64,000 nucleotides of DNA from Arcicella sp043769985 (lineage in GTDB: Bacteria; Bacteroidota; Bacteroidia; Cytophagales; Spirosomataceae): positions 46,687 to 110,686 of the forward strand of contig JAYVIV010000035.1 in the NCBI GenBank assembly GCA_043769985.1, given 5' to 3'. This document shows positions 7,321-16,246 of the stretch, in pieces. The notes under the pieces are model-generated. The model did no database searches, was not told where the DNA came from, and saw only the letters and a program-made list of their open reading frames with translations. Made by a program: the position numbers and the translations under genes. Positions within the stretch are counted from its first letter, which is position 1, and every line of letters starts with the position of its first letter.

Positions 7321-9189
7321 CTATGCCTCTCCTCCTTTGTTATCAGAAGACATATCATTCGGCTTTTGAACATTCTTATTCCCTTCACCTTGCTGATTAT
7401 GAGGACGTTGCAATTTTGGCTGTCCTTGTGGTTTATGACCTTCCCCTTGCTGATTCTGCGGACGTGGCTGGTTCTGCGGCTTCGGTTGCCCTTGTCCGTT
7501 TCCTTGCGGACGTGGCTGATTCTGGGGTTTTGGCTGCCCTTGTAGACGTTGCTGATTTTGCAGTTTTGGCTGTTGTCCTTCTCCGTTATTTGGCTGTCCC
7601 TGTGGGTTTTGTGGCTTTGGCTGTTGTCCACCATTTCCTTGCGGACGTGGTTGATTTAGCTGTTTTCCTTCACCATTTCCTTGCGGACGTGGTTGATTTG
7701 GATTTGGCTGTTGTCCTTCCCCATTCACAGGTTGCCCCTTTGTACGTTGCTGATTTGGATTTGGTTTATTTCCTTTCTGCCCTTGTGGAGAACCTGCACC
7801 CTGTGACGGTCTTTGGTTTCCTTTCTGTGCCTGTGGAGCTATTCCTTGTTGTAGTTCTCCTTGTGGAGTACCACCCGAAACTTTATTAACAGGCTGATTT
7901 ACAGGCATATTACCGACCTGTGGTTTATTATCGCCCTGTTTAAAATCTTTACGCTCTGGACGTTGTTGATTTGGATTTGGTTTGAAATCCTTGCGTTCTG
8001 GACGTACAAATTCTTTTCTATCTTGCTTAAAATCTGGACGGTCGAACTTTGGTTTTTCAAACTTCTTTTTACCACCACCATATTTTCTATCCATTTTATC
8101 CAAGTCTGCATTCAATGGACCCGAACCTTTTTCCAATTCTAATTCAATTTTTGCTGATTCAGCCCCGTCAATCGTTTGTGGTCTTTCACCTTTTGCATTA
8201 AGTGCCAAAACCTCTTGAACTCTATCTACGGTAATGGGAATCCAGTTACTCTCTTCGCCTCTATATCCAAACCACATGACCCGTTTGAAAATGTCCGTTT
8301 TCTGTAAAAAAGCGTCACCTTTAATGGTTTGAAGCGGTTTTTCAATCGTTGGAATATCTTTCAGAGCATCCATATAGGTCTCTAATTCATAATTCAGACA
8401 GCATTTCAAACGCCCGCATTGCCCAGAAAGTTTAACAGGATTTAAGGAAAGATTTTGGTAACGAGCTGCCGAAGTAGTTACGTTTTTGAAGTCAGTGAGC
8501 CAAGTTGAGCAACATAATTCACGTCCGCAAACGCCAATGCCACCCACACGAGCCGCCTCTTGACGAAGCGAAATCTGCTTCATTTCAATTCTGACCTTGA
8601 ACTCACCCGCAAGCGTTTTGATTAAATCCCGAAAATCCACACGGTCATCCGAAGAATAATAAAAAATCGCCTTGGTATTATCAGACTGAAATTCCACGTC
8701 CGAAAGTTTCATGTTCAATTTCAATTCCTTAACGATTTCACGAGAACGGTACATCGTTGGATAATCACGGGCAACGGCTTGTTCGTGTTTTTCGAGGTCT
8801 TTATCGTTGGCTTTTCGATAAATTGTCTTTATTTCGTCATTGTCTTTGATGCCTTTTTTGAGTAATTGCAAACGCACTAATTCGCCTTGCAAAGACACAA
8901 ATCCTAAATGATGTCCACTCGGAACATCCACAATAACGGGGTCGCCAGAATACAATTCAACTTGATTAACGTTTCGAAAATATTCTTTACGTCCACCTTT
9001 AAATTTCACTTCAACGACATTATATTTACTGAAAGTCGGCACGTCCATGTTCGACAACCAGTCAAATACGTTCATTTTGTTACATCCACCCGTGCCACAA
9101 GCACCATTATTTTCGCAACCACCAACTTTCTTTCCGTCTTCTTTATTTTTAGTTCCACAGCTTCCCGAAGAACACGATTTACATCCCAT
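7321..9189 (-). CDS. ricT: PSP1/RicT-family protein with long Pro/Gln/Asn-rich tail
   Basis: The N-terminus is Cys-rich (MGCKSCSSGSCG, CENNGACGTGGC). The PSP1 domain includes the cysteine motifs CGRELCCSTW and QCGRLKCCLNYE at about 220-265, which in RicT/YaaT help hold an Fe-S cluster in the Ric complex that promotes RNA maturation. From about residue 365 the protein becomes a low-complexity tail of some 250 residues. The tail is first basic (KKFEKPKFDRPDFKQ) and then many degenerate NQPRPQGNG-like repeats. The total of 622 residues is well above the core family length. hepT ends 16 bases upstream and gldH follows downstream. Confidence 0.88.
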   Translation of the reverse strand: MGCKSCSSGSCGTKNKEDGKKVGGCENNGACGTGGCNKMNVFDWLSNMDVPTFSKYNVVEVKFKGGRKEYFRNVNQVELYSGDPVIVDVPSGHHLGFVSLQGELVRLQLLKKGIKDNDEIKTIYRKANDKDLEKHEQAVARDYPTMYRSREIVKELKLNMKLSDVEFQSDNTKAIFYYSSDDRVDFRDLIKTLAGEFKVRIEMKQISLRQEAARVGGIGVCGRELCCSTWLTDFKNVTTSAARYQNLSLNPVKLSGQCGRLKCCLNYELETYMDALKDIPTIEKPLQTIKGDAFLQKTDIFKRVMWFGYRGEESNWIPITVDRVQEVLALNAKGERPQTIDGAESAKIELELEKGSGPLNADLDKMDRKYGGGKKKFEKPKFDRPDFKQDRKEFVRPERKDFKPNPNQQRPERKDFKQGDNKPQVGNMPVNQPVNKVSGGTPQGELQQGIAPQAQKGNQRPSQGAGSPQGQKGNKPNPNQQRTKGQPVNGEGQQPNPNQPRPQGNGEGKQLNQPRPQGNGGQQPKPQNPQGQPNNGEGQQPKLQNQQRLQGQPKPQNQPRPQGNGQGQPKPQNQPRPQNQQGEGHKPQGQPKLQRPHNQQGEGNKNVQKPNDMSSDNKGGEA

Positions 9190-9205
9190 AATTTTTATAT
9201 TTTAT

Positions 9206-9547
9206 TTATTCTTGGGTAAGGAGTGATTCTATTTCTGTTTGTAGAATTGGAAGGTATTTTACTACTACACTCCAAATTATTTCATCAGAAACTGAATCAT
9301 AACCATGAATAATTCTATTTCTTAAATCAACAATTAATCTTGAATTAGAAATTGAAATGGTATTATCAACTTTTAATATTCTACTCATCGCCTCTCCAAC
9401 GATTTCTATATTTCGTTCAACAGCTCTTTTTGTTCTAATATCAGCTTGATATATATTAAATTCTTTCGGAGTATCTTGAAAGAAACTTTCTATCTCCATA
9501 ATCGCATTCAGAATATCATAGAGCCAAGTTTTAATATCATTGTTCAT
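9206..9547 (-). CDS. hepT: HepT-like ribonuclease toxin (DUF86)
   Basis: The 113-residue helical protein carries the HEPN motif Rx4-6H as RNRIIHGYD at about residues 78-86, the catalytic site of HepT ribonucleases. MntA-type partners neutralise HepT by adding AMP to a tyrosine next to this histidine, and a tyrosine is present at the right place. The reading frame overlaps the 3' end of mntA by 11 bases. ricT starts 16 bases downstream on the same strand. Confidence 0.87.
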   Translation of the reverse strand: MNNDIKTWLYDILNAIMEIESFFQDTPKEFNIYQADIRTKRAVERNIEIVGEAMSRILKVDNTISISNSRLIVDLRNRIIHGYDSVSDEIIWSVVVKYLPILQTEIESLLTQE

Positions 9548-9839
9548 AAATTAACTGTCTTTGTTTATTCACAGATTCTTTAAAATAAGGATTTTTAAGA
9601 GCTTTTTCCTCTAAAAGATCAACAGGTCTTTTTACTAAATCTTGCAATAAAAATTTAAAATCAAAGTAATTACCAGCATAATCTTCAACGACCATATTTG
9701 TAAAATCTACTACTAAATCAATGTCACTTTTTTCATTAAATTTATCCGTTAAAACCGACCCAAAAGCATATAATGTTTTCACTTTGTGGGTTTTACAAAG
9801 TTGAATTATATCTGATGTATATTGTTGGAGTTGATTCAT
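9537..9839 (-). CDS. mntA: MntA-like minimal nucleotidyltransferase antitoxin
   Basis: The 100-residue protein has the minimal nucleotidyltransferase signature: GSV at about 27-29, then SDIDLVVDF with the two metal-binding aspartates. In known MntA/HepT pairs the enzyme AMPylates the toxin and inactivates it. The gene overlaps hepT. A short frameshifted ORF ends six bases upstream, suggesting a three-gene unit. Confidence 0.87.
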   Translation of the reverse strand: MNQLQQYTSDIIQLCKTHKVKTLYAFGSVLTDKFNEKSDIDLVVDFTNMVVEDYAGNYFDFKFLLQDLVKRPVDLLEEKALKNPYFKESVNKQRQLIYEQ

Positions 9840-9845
9840 TTGTGT

Positions 9846-10021
9846 CTATTTTGACAAATATTTTCTGTATTCCTTTACGATGTCTTCTTTTTTCTCCTCG
9901 GAAAAATCATGTTCATAAAACCTTTTAAATACCTCAATTTTCAAGTCAATTGATGAAATTTGAGGGTTTTCTTTCAAAATACTATTTCAAGATTTTTTCT
10001 GAAATCAGCTACTGTTTGCAT
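9846..10021 (-). pseudogene. Frameshifted small ORF upstream of mntA
   Basis: An ATG at 10021 begins MQTVADFRKNLE and then hits a stop. Skipping one base near the GAAA run restores a continuous frame (NSILKENPQISSIDLKIEVF and onward, ending YRKYLSK) that stops at 9846. The length of 176 bases is one short of 59 codons, which fits a single-base deletion. The restored product would be about 58 residues, charged and helical. It could be a decayed small gene, a programmed shift or a sequencing error. Function is unknown. Confidence 0.5.
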
Positions 10022-10089
10022 GGTCAATATGTTTTTATTGCCTTTACTAATTAATAATAGCGGTTCGCAGCCCGACCAATCCCCAGTAA

Positions 10090-11370
10090 CTAATAACGAA
10101 GCACATCCAATCCAATATCCTTCCGATAGTATTTCCCTTCAAAAAGAATATCATGAGCGGCTTTTTGTGATTTTTGAATGGCTCTTTCAAGCGTGTTCGA
10201 GATACCTGTCAATGCCATTACTCGCCCACCATTAGTAACGACTAATTTACCTTCTAATTTTGTTCCTGCATGAAAAATATTGGCATCTTTAACATTGTCA
10301 TATCCCACAATAACATCACCTTTTCTGTAATCTTCTGGGTAACCACCCGCCACAACCACCGTCGTAACGGCGTGTTGTTTGCTTACAATACATTCTGCTT
10401 CGTGCAATTCACCTTTGGCAGTTGCAATCATTAACGACATGAAATCAGATTCTATTCTTGGTAGAACAACTTCCGTTTCTGGGTCGCCCATTCTTGCGTT
10501 GTATTCAATTACTTGGGGTTCGCCTTCATGGTTCATCAAACCAATAAAAATGAACCCGTTATAATCAATTCCTTCTTTCTTTAATCCTTCAATGGTTGGA
10601 ATAATGATTTCATTTTCAACCACTTGCATGAATTTTTCATTCGCAAATGGCACGGGCGAAACTGCTCCCATTCCACCTGTATTCAAACCTGTATCTCCTT
10701 CGCCAATGCGTTTATAATCTTTGGCTTCGGGCAGAATTTTGTAGGATTTTCCATCAGTTAAAACAAAAACAGATAACTCTATTCCAGTTAAAAACTCTTC
10801 GATAACAACTTTACTACTGGCATCGCCAAATTTGGCATCTACCAACATCTCCGTCAATGATTCTTTGGCTTCGTCCAAAGTCAAGGCAATTATTACGCCC
10901 TTTCCTGCGGCAAGTCCATCGGCTTTTAAAACGATTGGAAGTTTTTGAGTATCAAGATAATCTAAACCATCTTGCAACGAATCTTTCGTAAAAGTTTCAG
11001 ATTTTGCCGTTGGAATTCCGTATTTTACCATGAAATTCTTTGAGAAATCTTTTGAACCTTCCAACATTGCTCCTTTTGAATCAGGACCAACCATTAAAAC
11101 GTTTTTCAAATCTTCTCTCGACTGAAAATAATCACGAATTCCTTTCACCAAAGGCTCTTCTGGACCCACGATTACCAACTCAATTTCGTTTGAAATGACG
11201 GCTTCCGCAATTTTTTCAAAATCATTATATCCGATTGATAAATTAGTGGCAACTTGTGCCGTTCCAGCATTACCTGGGGCAACAAATAATTTATCACAAA
11301 GGGGGCTTTGGGCTATTCTCCATGCAAAAGCGTGTTCACGTCCACCCGAACCTAATATTAGTGTATTCAT
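10090..11370 (-). CDS. purD: Phosphoribosylamine-glycine ligase
   Basis: This 426-residue ATP-grasp enzyme of purine synthesis joins glycine to phosphoribosylamine. Clear marks are the N-terminal LILGSGGREHAFAWRI, VGPEEPLVKGI, the ATP-grasp segment LKADGLAAGKGVIIAL, GGMGAVSPVPF and NARMGDPETEVVLPRI. Length is standard. The start codon lies only three bases after the MazF-like gene stop, so purD is probably translated from a message that also carries the toxin pair. Confidence 0.97.
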   Translation of the reverse strand: MNTLILGSGGREHAFAWRIAQSPLCDKLFVAPGNAGTAQVATNLSIGYNDFEKIAEAVISNEIELVIVGPEEPLVKGIRDYFQSREDLKNVLMVGPDSKGAMLEGSKDFSKNFMVKYGIPTAKSETFTKDSLQDGLDYLDTQKLPIVLKADGLAAGKGVIIALTLDEAKESLTEMLVDAKFGDASSKVVIEEFLTGIELSVFVLTDGKSYKILPEAKDYKRIGEGDTGLNTGGMGAVSPVPFANEKFMQVVENEIIIPTIEGLKKEGIDYNGFIFIGLMNHEGEPQVIEYNARMGDPETEVVLPRIESDFMSLMIATAKGELHEAECIVSKQHAVTTVVVAGGYPEDYRKGDVIVGYDNVKDANIFHAGTKLEGKLVVTNGGRVMALTGISNTLERAIQKSQKAAHDILFEGKYYRKDIGLDVLRY

Positions 11371-11373
11371 TTA

Positions 11374-11709
11374 TTAAATTATCTCAATTAATTCTGAAAA
11401 AGAATCAATAACTTGCTCTAAATAAGCTATTTTTAAATGGTTTATTCTTCTGATAATCAAACGATTATCCAAAGAAGCAACTTTATTCATTCTGATAAAA
11501 CTTGGTTTATGCATCGGTGTATCTACCTCATTTTGGTAAATACTAAAACCAAATCCGTCATTAAAATCACTTCCTGTTATTGGCAATAAAATTATTTCAT
11601 TAACATGACTTATTGAAATATTTGAAATAACCAATGCTGGTCTAACCTTATTCCCAGCACCATCAGAATACGGGAATTCTACTAATACAATATCACCCTG
11701 TTTATACAT
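11374..11709 (-). CDS. MazF/PemK-family endoribonuclease toxin
   Basis: The 111-residue protein matches the MazF/PemK fold: it starts YKQGDIVLVEFPYSDGAGNK with VRPALVIS, then ILLPITG and PSFIRMNKVASLD. In this family the conserved Arg and Thr/Ser of those segments cut single-stranded mRNA. The antitoxin-like gene lies three bases upstream and purD three bases downstream. Target specificity cannot be read from sequence. Confidence 0.87.
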   Translation of the reverse strand: MYKQGDIVLVEFPYSDGAGNKVRPALVISNISISHVNEIILLPITGSDFNDGFGFSIYQNEVDTPMHKPSFIRMNKVASLDNRLIIRRINHLKIAYLEQVIDSFSELIEII

Positions 11710-11712
11710 CTT

Positions 11713-11940
11713 TTATTTCATTTCGGGTATAGACAGCCAATCAGAAAAATCTTCATCAGATTGCCATGAAGGAGGAAGACATCTTGATAAACTTTCAAGT
11801 TCTTCTTTTGTCCAACTATTATTCATGGGGCTTTCAATTATTGGTTGAATTTGCTCCCAGAGGCTTTTCCAAATGGTCAGGTCAAGTTGTACTGCAACTC
11901 TTTGTCCTTCGTCATCAGTTAAATAATTGACTCCTTTCAT
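11713..11940 (-). CDS. Antitoxin partner of the MazF-like toxin
   Basis: This 75-residue acidic protein starts MKGVNYLTDDEGQRVAVQLDL and ends SDEDFSDWLSIPEMK. The first half resembles the beta-strand opening of small Phd/YefM-like or DUF2281-type antitoxins, and the second half is a toxin-binding-like tail with Trp and acidic residues. Assignment rests mainly on its size and its position three bases before a MazF-like gene. Confidence 0.7.
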   Translation of the reverse strand: MKGVNYLTDDEGQRVAVQLDLTIWKSLWEQIQPIIESPMNNSWTKEELESLSRCLPPSWQSDEDFSDWLSIPEMK

Positions 11941-11960
11941 AAGATTTATTATTGTCTAAA

Positions 11961-14318
11961 TTAATTCGCCATTTCACTCAAAAACTTAATCCTCATTAAC
12001 CTTAATTCTTCTTCCGTAATGTCCTCAATGTCACATTTTTCCATCGCAATGGCAATGCTATCTGTATCAGAATCCATGAAATATTCGTAGATTTCTTCTT
12101 GTTTATCAGGCTCAATTACTTGGTTGATGTAATAGTCCAAATTCAATTTTGTACCCGAATAACAAATATGCTCAATCTCTTCGATAAGTTCAGTCATTCC
12201 TAACTCTTTCTGCTCGCCAATGATGTCTAAATCAACTTTTCTATCCACTTGTTGAATAATATGAATTTTGATTTTCGACTTATTTACTGCCGATTTCACC
12301 ACAACCTCCGAAGCCGTTTCTATCTCGTTATCATCCACGTATTTCTTAATCAAGTCCATGAACTGCCGACCGAATTTTACGACCTTACCCATACCCACAC
12401 CATTGATATTTGCCATATCGTCTTTGGTGGTTGGGTAAGTTGTTGCCATTTCCTCCAAAGATGGGTCTTGGAAAATAACGTAAGGCGGTAAGTTTTTTTC
12501 TTTGGCAATTTTCTTACGAAGATTTTTCAGTAACTCAAACAAAGCCACATCATGCGAACCGCCGCCTGCTGCTTCTTTTTCTTCGTCTTCAATTATCTTC
12601 TCATTGTCATAGTCGTGGTCTTTTGAAAGGGTCAATGGAAAAGAATCTTTCATATAGTCCCGTCCTTTTTCCGATAACTTCAATATACCATAATTCTCAA
12701 CATCTTTATCTAAAAATCCTAAAATAGCGATTTGACGCACCATCGAAACGCATTGTTCAATTGGCTCAGGCTCGGCATTTTTTCGGTTTTTAGCTTTTTG
12801 TGCTTTTTTAGCTTTTGCTTTCGGTTTCGGAATTGGATTTCCGTCCTCATCTTCTTCATCCGAGAATTCTGCCTCATCGTCATCCTCATCATCGTCGTCA
12901 TCTTCATCGTCGTCCGATGCTAATTTGAAATATTGTTTTGCCTTTCCGAAAGTATCAATCGTTTGATGGTCTTGCGTGCCAACGTTTTGGCTTTTATAAC
13001 CCATCAAAATATCCGCAATATGTTGAGCATCAAAGCTTTCACCCGTTAATTCAACCGTTTTTAAGGCTAAAACTACGGCTTCTTCTGCCTTATATTTTGG
13101 GGTTGGCTTATTACAATTATCACAAAAACCGCAGTCTTTGTCCATGTATTCACCAAAATAATTCATTAATTGACGGCGACGACAAGTCCCTAAACCCGCA
13201 TAATGCACCATCTCGTGAAGTAGCATTCGGGCGGTATCACGTTCAACGATTGTTTTATCTTTGTTAAATTTATCAAGTTTTGTAATATCTTCTTTCGCAT
13301 AAAACATAATGCACGTTCCTTCCAAACCATCACGACCTGCACGCCCTGTTTCTTGGTAATATCCTTCCAAAGATTTTGGAGCATCATAGTGAATCACAAA
13401 ACGAACATCAGGTTTATCGATGCCCATTCCGAAGGCAATAGTGGCAACCATCACTTCGGTTTCTTCGTTCAAGAATGCTTCCTGATTCGCCATTCGCACG
13501 TCTGAATCCAATCCTGCGTGATATGGAAGTGCTTTTACACCGTTGACTACCAACAAGTTAGCAATTTCTTCAACTTTCTTACGGCTCAAACAGTAGATAA
13601 TCCCTGACTTGCCATGATTGGTTTTGATATACTTAATAATCTGCTTATCAATGTCGTCACGTTTTGCCCGAATTTCGTAGTAAAGATTTTTACGATTGAA
13701 AGAAGACTTGAACAAACGTGCATCCTCAAGATTCAAATTTTTCTGAATATCCTGTTGAACTTTAGGCGTTGCCGTTGCCGTGAGGGCAATAATGGGCAAG
13801 GCTTTATTCATACTTTCAACGATACTTCTGATTCTACGGTATTCTGGACGGAAATCATGTCCCCATTCTGAAATACAGTGAGCTTCATCAATGGCTACGA
13901 AAGAGATTTTAGCTTCCTTCAAAAAGTTTAGATTTGATTCCTTCGTAAGAGATTCGGGAGCAATGTAAAGTAGTTTCACCTCTCCTTTGATAACCGCATT
14001 TTTCACTTTGGTCATTTCTGCTCGATTCAGTGAGGAATTCAGAAATTGGGCATTAATACCAAAAGCATTCATTTGATCAACTTGATTTTTCATCAAGGCA
14101 ATCAAAGGTGAAATCACGATGGCTGTGCCTTCCATCGCAATGGCAGGCATTTGATAGCAAAGTGATTTTCCTGCCCCAGTGGGCATGATTACGAAGGTGT
14201 TTTCACCCATGAGGGTGTTCTGGATAATAGCTTCTTGTTCACCACGGAACTGTGAAAAACCGAAAGTCTCTTTCAGTTTATCTTTCAACATGTCGGCGGT
14301 TTCTTTGGTAACAGTCAT
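11961..14318 (-). CDS. recQ: ATP-dependent DNA helicase RecQ
   Basis: The ATG at 14318 gives 785 residues; the frame can be extended three codons to a TTG. The helicase core has FRGEQEAIIQ, Walker A MPTGAGKSLCYQMP, DEAHCISEWGHDFRPEY, ALTATATP and GRAGRDG. The RQC zinc site CRRRQLMNYFGE with CGFCDNC follows. A striking insert at about residues 466-512, an Asp/Glu block then a Lys/Ala block, interrupts the winged-helix part. An HRDC domain sits at about 586-663, followed by an extra C-terminal domain. RecQ unwinds 3'-5' in recombination repair. It lies upstream of the MazF pair and purD on the same strand. Confidence 0.96.
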   Translation of the reverse strand: MTVTKETADMLKDKLKETFGFSQFRGEQEAIIQNTLMGENTFVIMPTGAGKSLCYQMPAIAMEGTAIVISPLIALMKNQVDQMNAFGINAQFLNSSLNRAEMTKVKNAVIKGEVKLLYIAPESLTKESNLNFLKEAKISFVAIDEAHCISEWGHDFRPEYRRIRSIVESMNKALPIIALTATATPKVQQDIQKNLNLEDARLFKSSFNRKNLYYEIRAKRDDIDKQIIKYIKTNHGKSGIIYCLSRKKVEEIANLLVVNGVKALPYHAGLDSDVRMANQEAFLNEETEVMVATIAFGMGIDKPDVRFVIHYDAPKSLEGYYQETGRAGRDGLEGTCIMFYAKEDITKLDKFNKDKTIVERDTARMLLHEMVHYAGLGTCRRRQLMNYFGEYMDKDCGFCDNCNKPTPKYKAEEAVVLALKTVELTGESFDAQHIADILMGYKSQNVGTQDHQTIDTFGKAKQYFKLASDDDEDDDDDEDDDEAEFSDEEDEDGNPIPKPKAKAKKAQKAKNRKNAEPEPIEQCVSMVRQIAILGFLDKDVENYGILKLSEKGRDYMKDSFPLTLSKDHDYDNEKIIEDEEKEAAGGGSHDVALFELLKNLRKKIAKEKNLPPYVIFQDPSLEEMATTYPTTKDDMANINGVGMGKVVKFGRQFMDLIKKYVDDNEIETASEVVVKSAVNKSKIKIHIIQQVDRKVDLDIIGEQKELGMTELIEEIEHICYSGTKLNLDYYINQVIEPDKQEEIYEYFMDSDTDSIAIAMEKCDIEDITEEELRLMRIKFLSEMAN

Positions 14319-14372
14319 TTTATTCAATCTTATATTAATGTTTTAATAATGTATTTGGTGGTTGATTTGGGG

Positions 14373-15191
14373 TTATAAATCGTAAATTTCATTTTCAGTT
14401 AAGCCTGTGGCTTGAATGATAACATTAATATCAATACCTGATTTTTTTAAATTTTTAGCTATTGCTATTGTTGTATTGTTAGTTGCAATCCTAAGAGCTT
14501 TTGAAAGTCTTCCTCTCTCATCTTGTTCACGCATGGCTTGATAGTCGTAGGCTCTCAATTCCTCCATTGACCATGTGTTTTTATTGGCATACAAATAGGC
14601 TTCTTGCAGTCCATTATCTTCAATATTATCGGGAATAACGTCTAAATTTTCAGCTTCTTTAATGAAATAAATCCATTTGTCAGTTACGTTGTCTAATTCA
14701 TTAAGTCGTTTTCTGAATTTTGGCAACTCAATAAAATAAAAGTCCATGTCCTTGATAACCCTTTCACAAGTTTTAACATTGCAGATAGCGTGGTTAGAGA
14801 GATAATCACCCTGAGAAAAATCAAAATCAAAAATACCGATGAAAATAACTGGATTCAGTTCAGTATATTTCTCTCCACTTTCAATCTGTTGACTATATTC
14901 TTTACTGGTATAATAAAGCAATCTTTTATCCATTCCGTTTACATCAGCCACTTGCATTTCAACAATAAAAGTATTGCCCTTTAAGTCTTTCGCCCTCACA
15001 TCAAGAATAGTGGCTTTAAAATTCGGTAAGATGGGTGATTGATAAGGATTGGCAATCGTAACATCTGCGATTCTATTTTCTCCTTCTAATTGCATTATAG
15101 CATTCAGAAAGGAAATTAGAATAATTTTCTTTTTTTCATTTCCGAATATTTTACGGAAAGCAATATCATTTTTTATATCTACAAACTGCAT
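14373..15191 (-). CDS. Rpn-family PD-(D/E)XK nuclease
   Basis: The 272-residue protein begins FVDIKNDIAFRKIFGNEKKK, the hallmark opening of Rpn/transposase_31 proteins, and has LDVRAKDLKGNTFIVEMQV, which fits the D-x(n)-ExQ active site of the PD-(D/E)XK nuclease superfamily. Related E. coli RpnA promotes RecA-independent recombination. The C-terminal tail (RIATNNTTIAIAKNLKKSGI) is the usual regulatory helix repeat. A promoter element sits at 15261-15268. These genes are often horizontally acquired; here it heads the recQ-containing minus-strand block. Confidence 0.82.
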   Translation of the reverse strand: MQFVDIKNDIAFRKIFGNEKKKIILISFLNAIMQLEGENRIADVTIANPYQSPILPNFKATILDVRAKDLKGNTFIVEMQVADVNGMDKRLLYYTSKEYSQQIESGEKYTELNPVIFIGIFDFDFSQGDYLSNHAICNVKTCERVIKDMDFYFIELPKFRKRLNELDNVTDKWIYFIKEAENLDVIPDNIEDNGLQEAYLYANKNTWSMEELRAYDYQAMREQDERGRLSKALRIATNNTTIAIAKNLKKSGIDINVIIQATGLTENEIYDL

Positions 15192-15260
15192 TTTTGTTTA
15201 CGAAAGTAGATTCTACTTTTTTACTTTTTAAATGGTAATTTTACAATTAAATCAATCAAT

Positions 15261-15268
15261 CAAAAATA
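15261..15268 (-). promoter_or_regulatory. Promoter -7 element for the Rpn-like gene
   Basis: On the minus strand this reads TATTTTTG, an exact TAnnTTTG match, 70 bases upstream of the ATG at 15191. It is 10 bases from the presumed kdsD TTG start on the other strand, so the divergent region is very tight. Confidence 0.5.
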
Positions 15269-15277
15269 CTTCGTACA

Positions 15278-16246
15278 TTGAAATTAATAAAAAATATTCA
15301 ATCAACTGCAAAAAAAGTTTTAGAAGATGAAGCAAATTCAATCCTAAAAATTGTTCCTTTGATTGATTCTGAATTTGAAGCGTGTGTAAATCACCTACTT
15401 AGCTCCTCTGGACGCTTGGTGGTTACAGGTATTGGAAAATCAGCAATTATTGCCCAAAAGATAGTAGCAACCCTTAATTCGACTGGAACTCCTTCACTCT
15501 TTATGCACGCTGCCGATGCCATTCACGGCGATTTAGGAATGATTCAGCAGGGTGATAATGTGATGTGCATTTCAAGGTCTGGTGATACGCCCGAAATCAA
15601 GGTTTTAGTTCCGTTAATCAAACGGACTGGAACAAAGTTAATTGCAATGGTTTCAAATCCAAGTTCTTATCTTGGAAAAAATGCTGATTTTGTTCTTCAT
15701 GCCCTTGCCGAACGTGAGGCAGATTCATTGAACCTTGCTCCCACCATTAGCACTACGGTTGCCTTAGCTTTGGGAGATGCTCTTGCCGTCTGTCTGATTG
15801 AATGTCGTGGATTTAATAGCAGAGACTTTGCCAAATATCATCCTGGCGGTGCATTGGGTAAAAAACTGTATCTGAAAGTTTCAGATATTTATCCAAATCA
15901 TGAATTACCAACGGTTAAAGAAAATTCAACCGTGAAAGAAGCCATTATTGAAATCAGTTCTAAGCGTCTGGGAGCAACAGCGGTTTTGAAAAAAAATGAA
16001 GAGTTGGCAGGAATAATTACGGACGGGGACGTGCGGAGGATGTTAAATCAATACGATAATTTTGGGGGATTAACCGCCAAAGATATTATGACTATTTCAC
16101 CGAAAGCGATTTCGCCCGATGCGTATGCGGTGGAAGCGTTGCAAATTATGCAGGAAAAAAATATCACGCAACTCGTTGTGGTTCAAGATAATAAACCTTT
16201 GGGTTTTGTGCATTTGCATGATTTATTGAAGGAAGGACTCATTTAG
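15278..16246 (+). CDS. kdsD: D-arabinose 5-phosphate isomerase (KpsF/GutQ family)
   Basis: This 322-residue enzyme converts ribulose 5-phosphate to arabinose 5-phosphate, the first step to KDO for lipopolysaccharide. It has a SIS domain (VVTGIGKSAIIAQKIVATL, HGDLGMI, SRSGDTPEI, NLAPTISTT, FAKYHPGGALGKKL) and two CBS domains after residue 200 (ITDGDVRR, VQDNKPLGFVHLHDLL). The frame opens at 15251 just after a stop and contains no ATG before the SIS domain; TTG at 15278 gives the expected N-terminus, an unusual start. It converges on the DUF4293 gene. Confidence 0.92.
   Translation: MKLIKNIQSTAKKVLEDEANSILKIVPLIDSEFEACVNHLLSSSGRLVVTGIGKSAIIAQKIVATLNSTGTPSLFMHAADAIHGDLGMIQQGDNVMCISRSGDTPEIKVLVPLIKRTGTKLIAMVSNPSSYLGKNADFVLHALAEREADSLNLAPTISTTVALALGDALAVCLIECRGFNSRDFAKYHPGGALGKKLYLKVSDIYPNHELPTVKENSTVKEAIIEISSKRLGATAVLKKNEELAGIITDGDVRRMLNQYDNFGGLTAKDIMTISPKAISPDAYAVEALQIMQEKNITQLVVVQDNKPLGFVHLHDLLKEGLI

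Noticed and set aside
7236..7889. Long frames on both strands over the ricT tail
   Set aside because: They are out-of-frame readings of the ricT low-complexity repeats.
7400..7980. Possible CRISPR-like tandem array in the ricT tail
   Set aside because: Repeats are degenerate, irregularly spaced, in frame with the PSP1 gene and without unique spacers.
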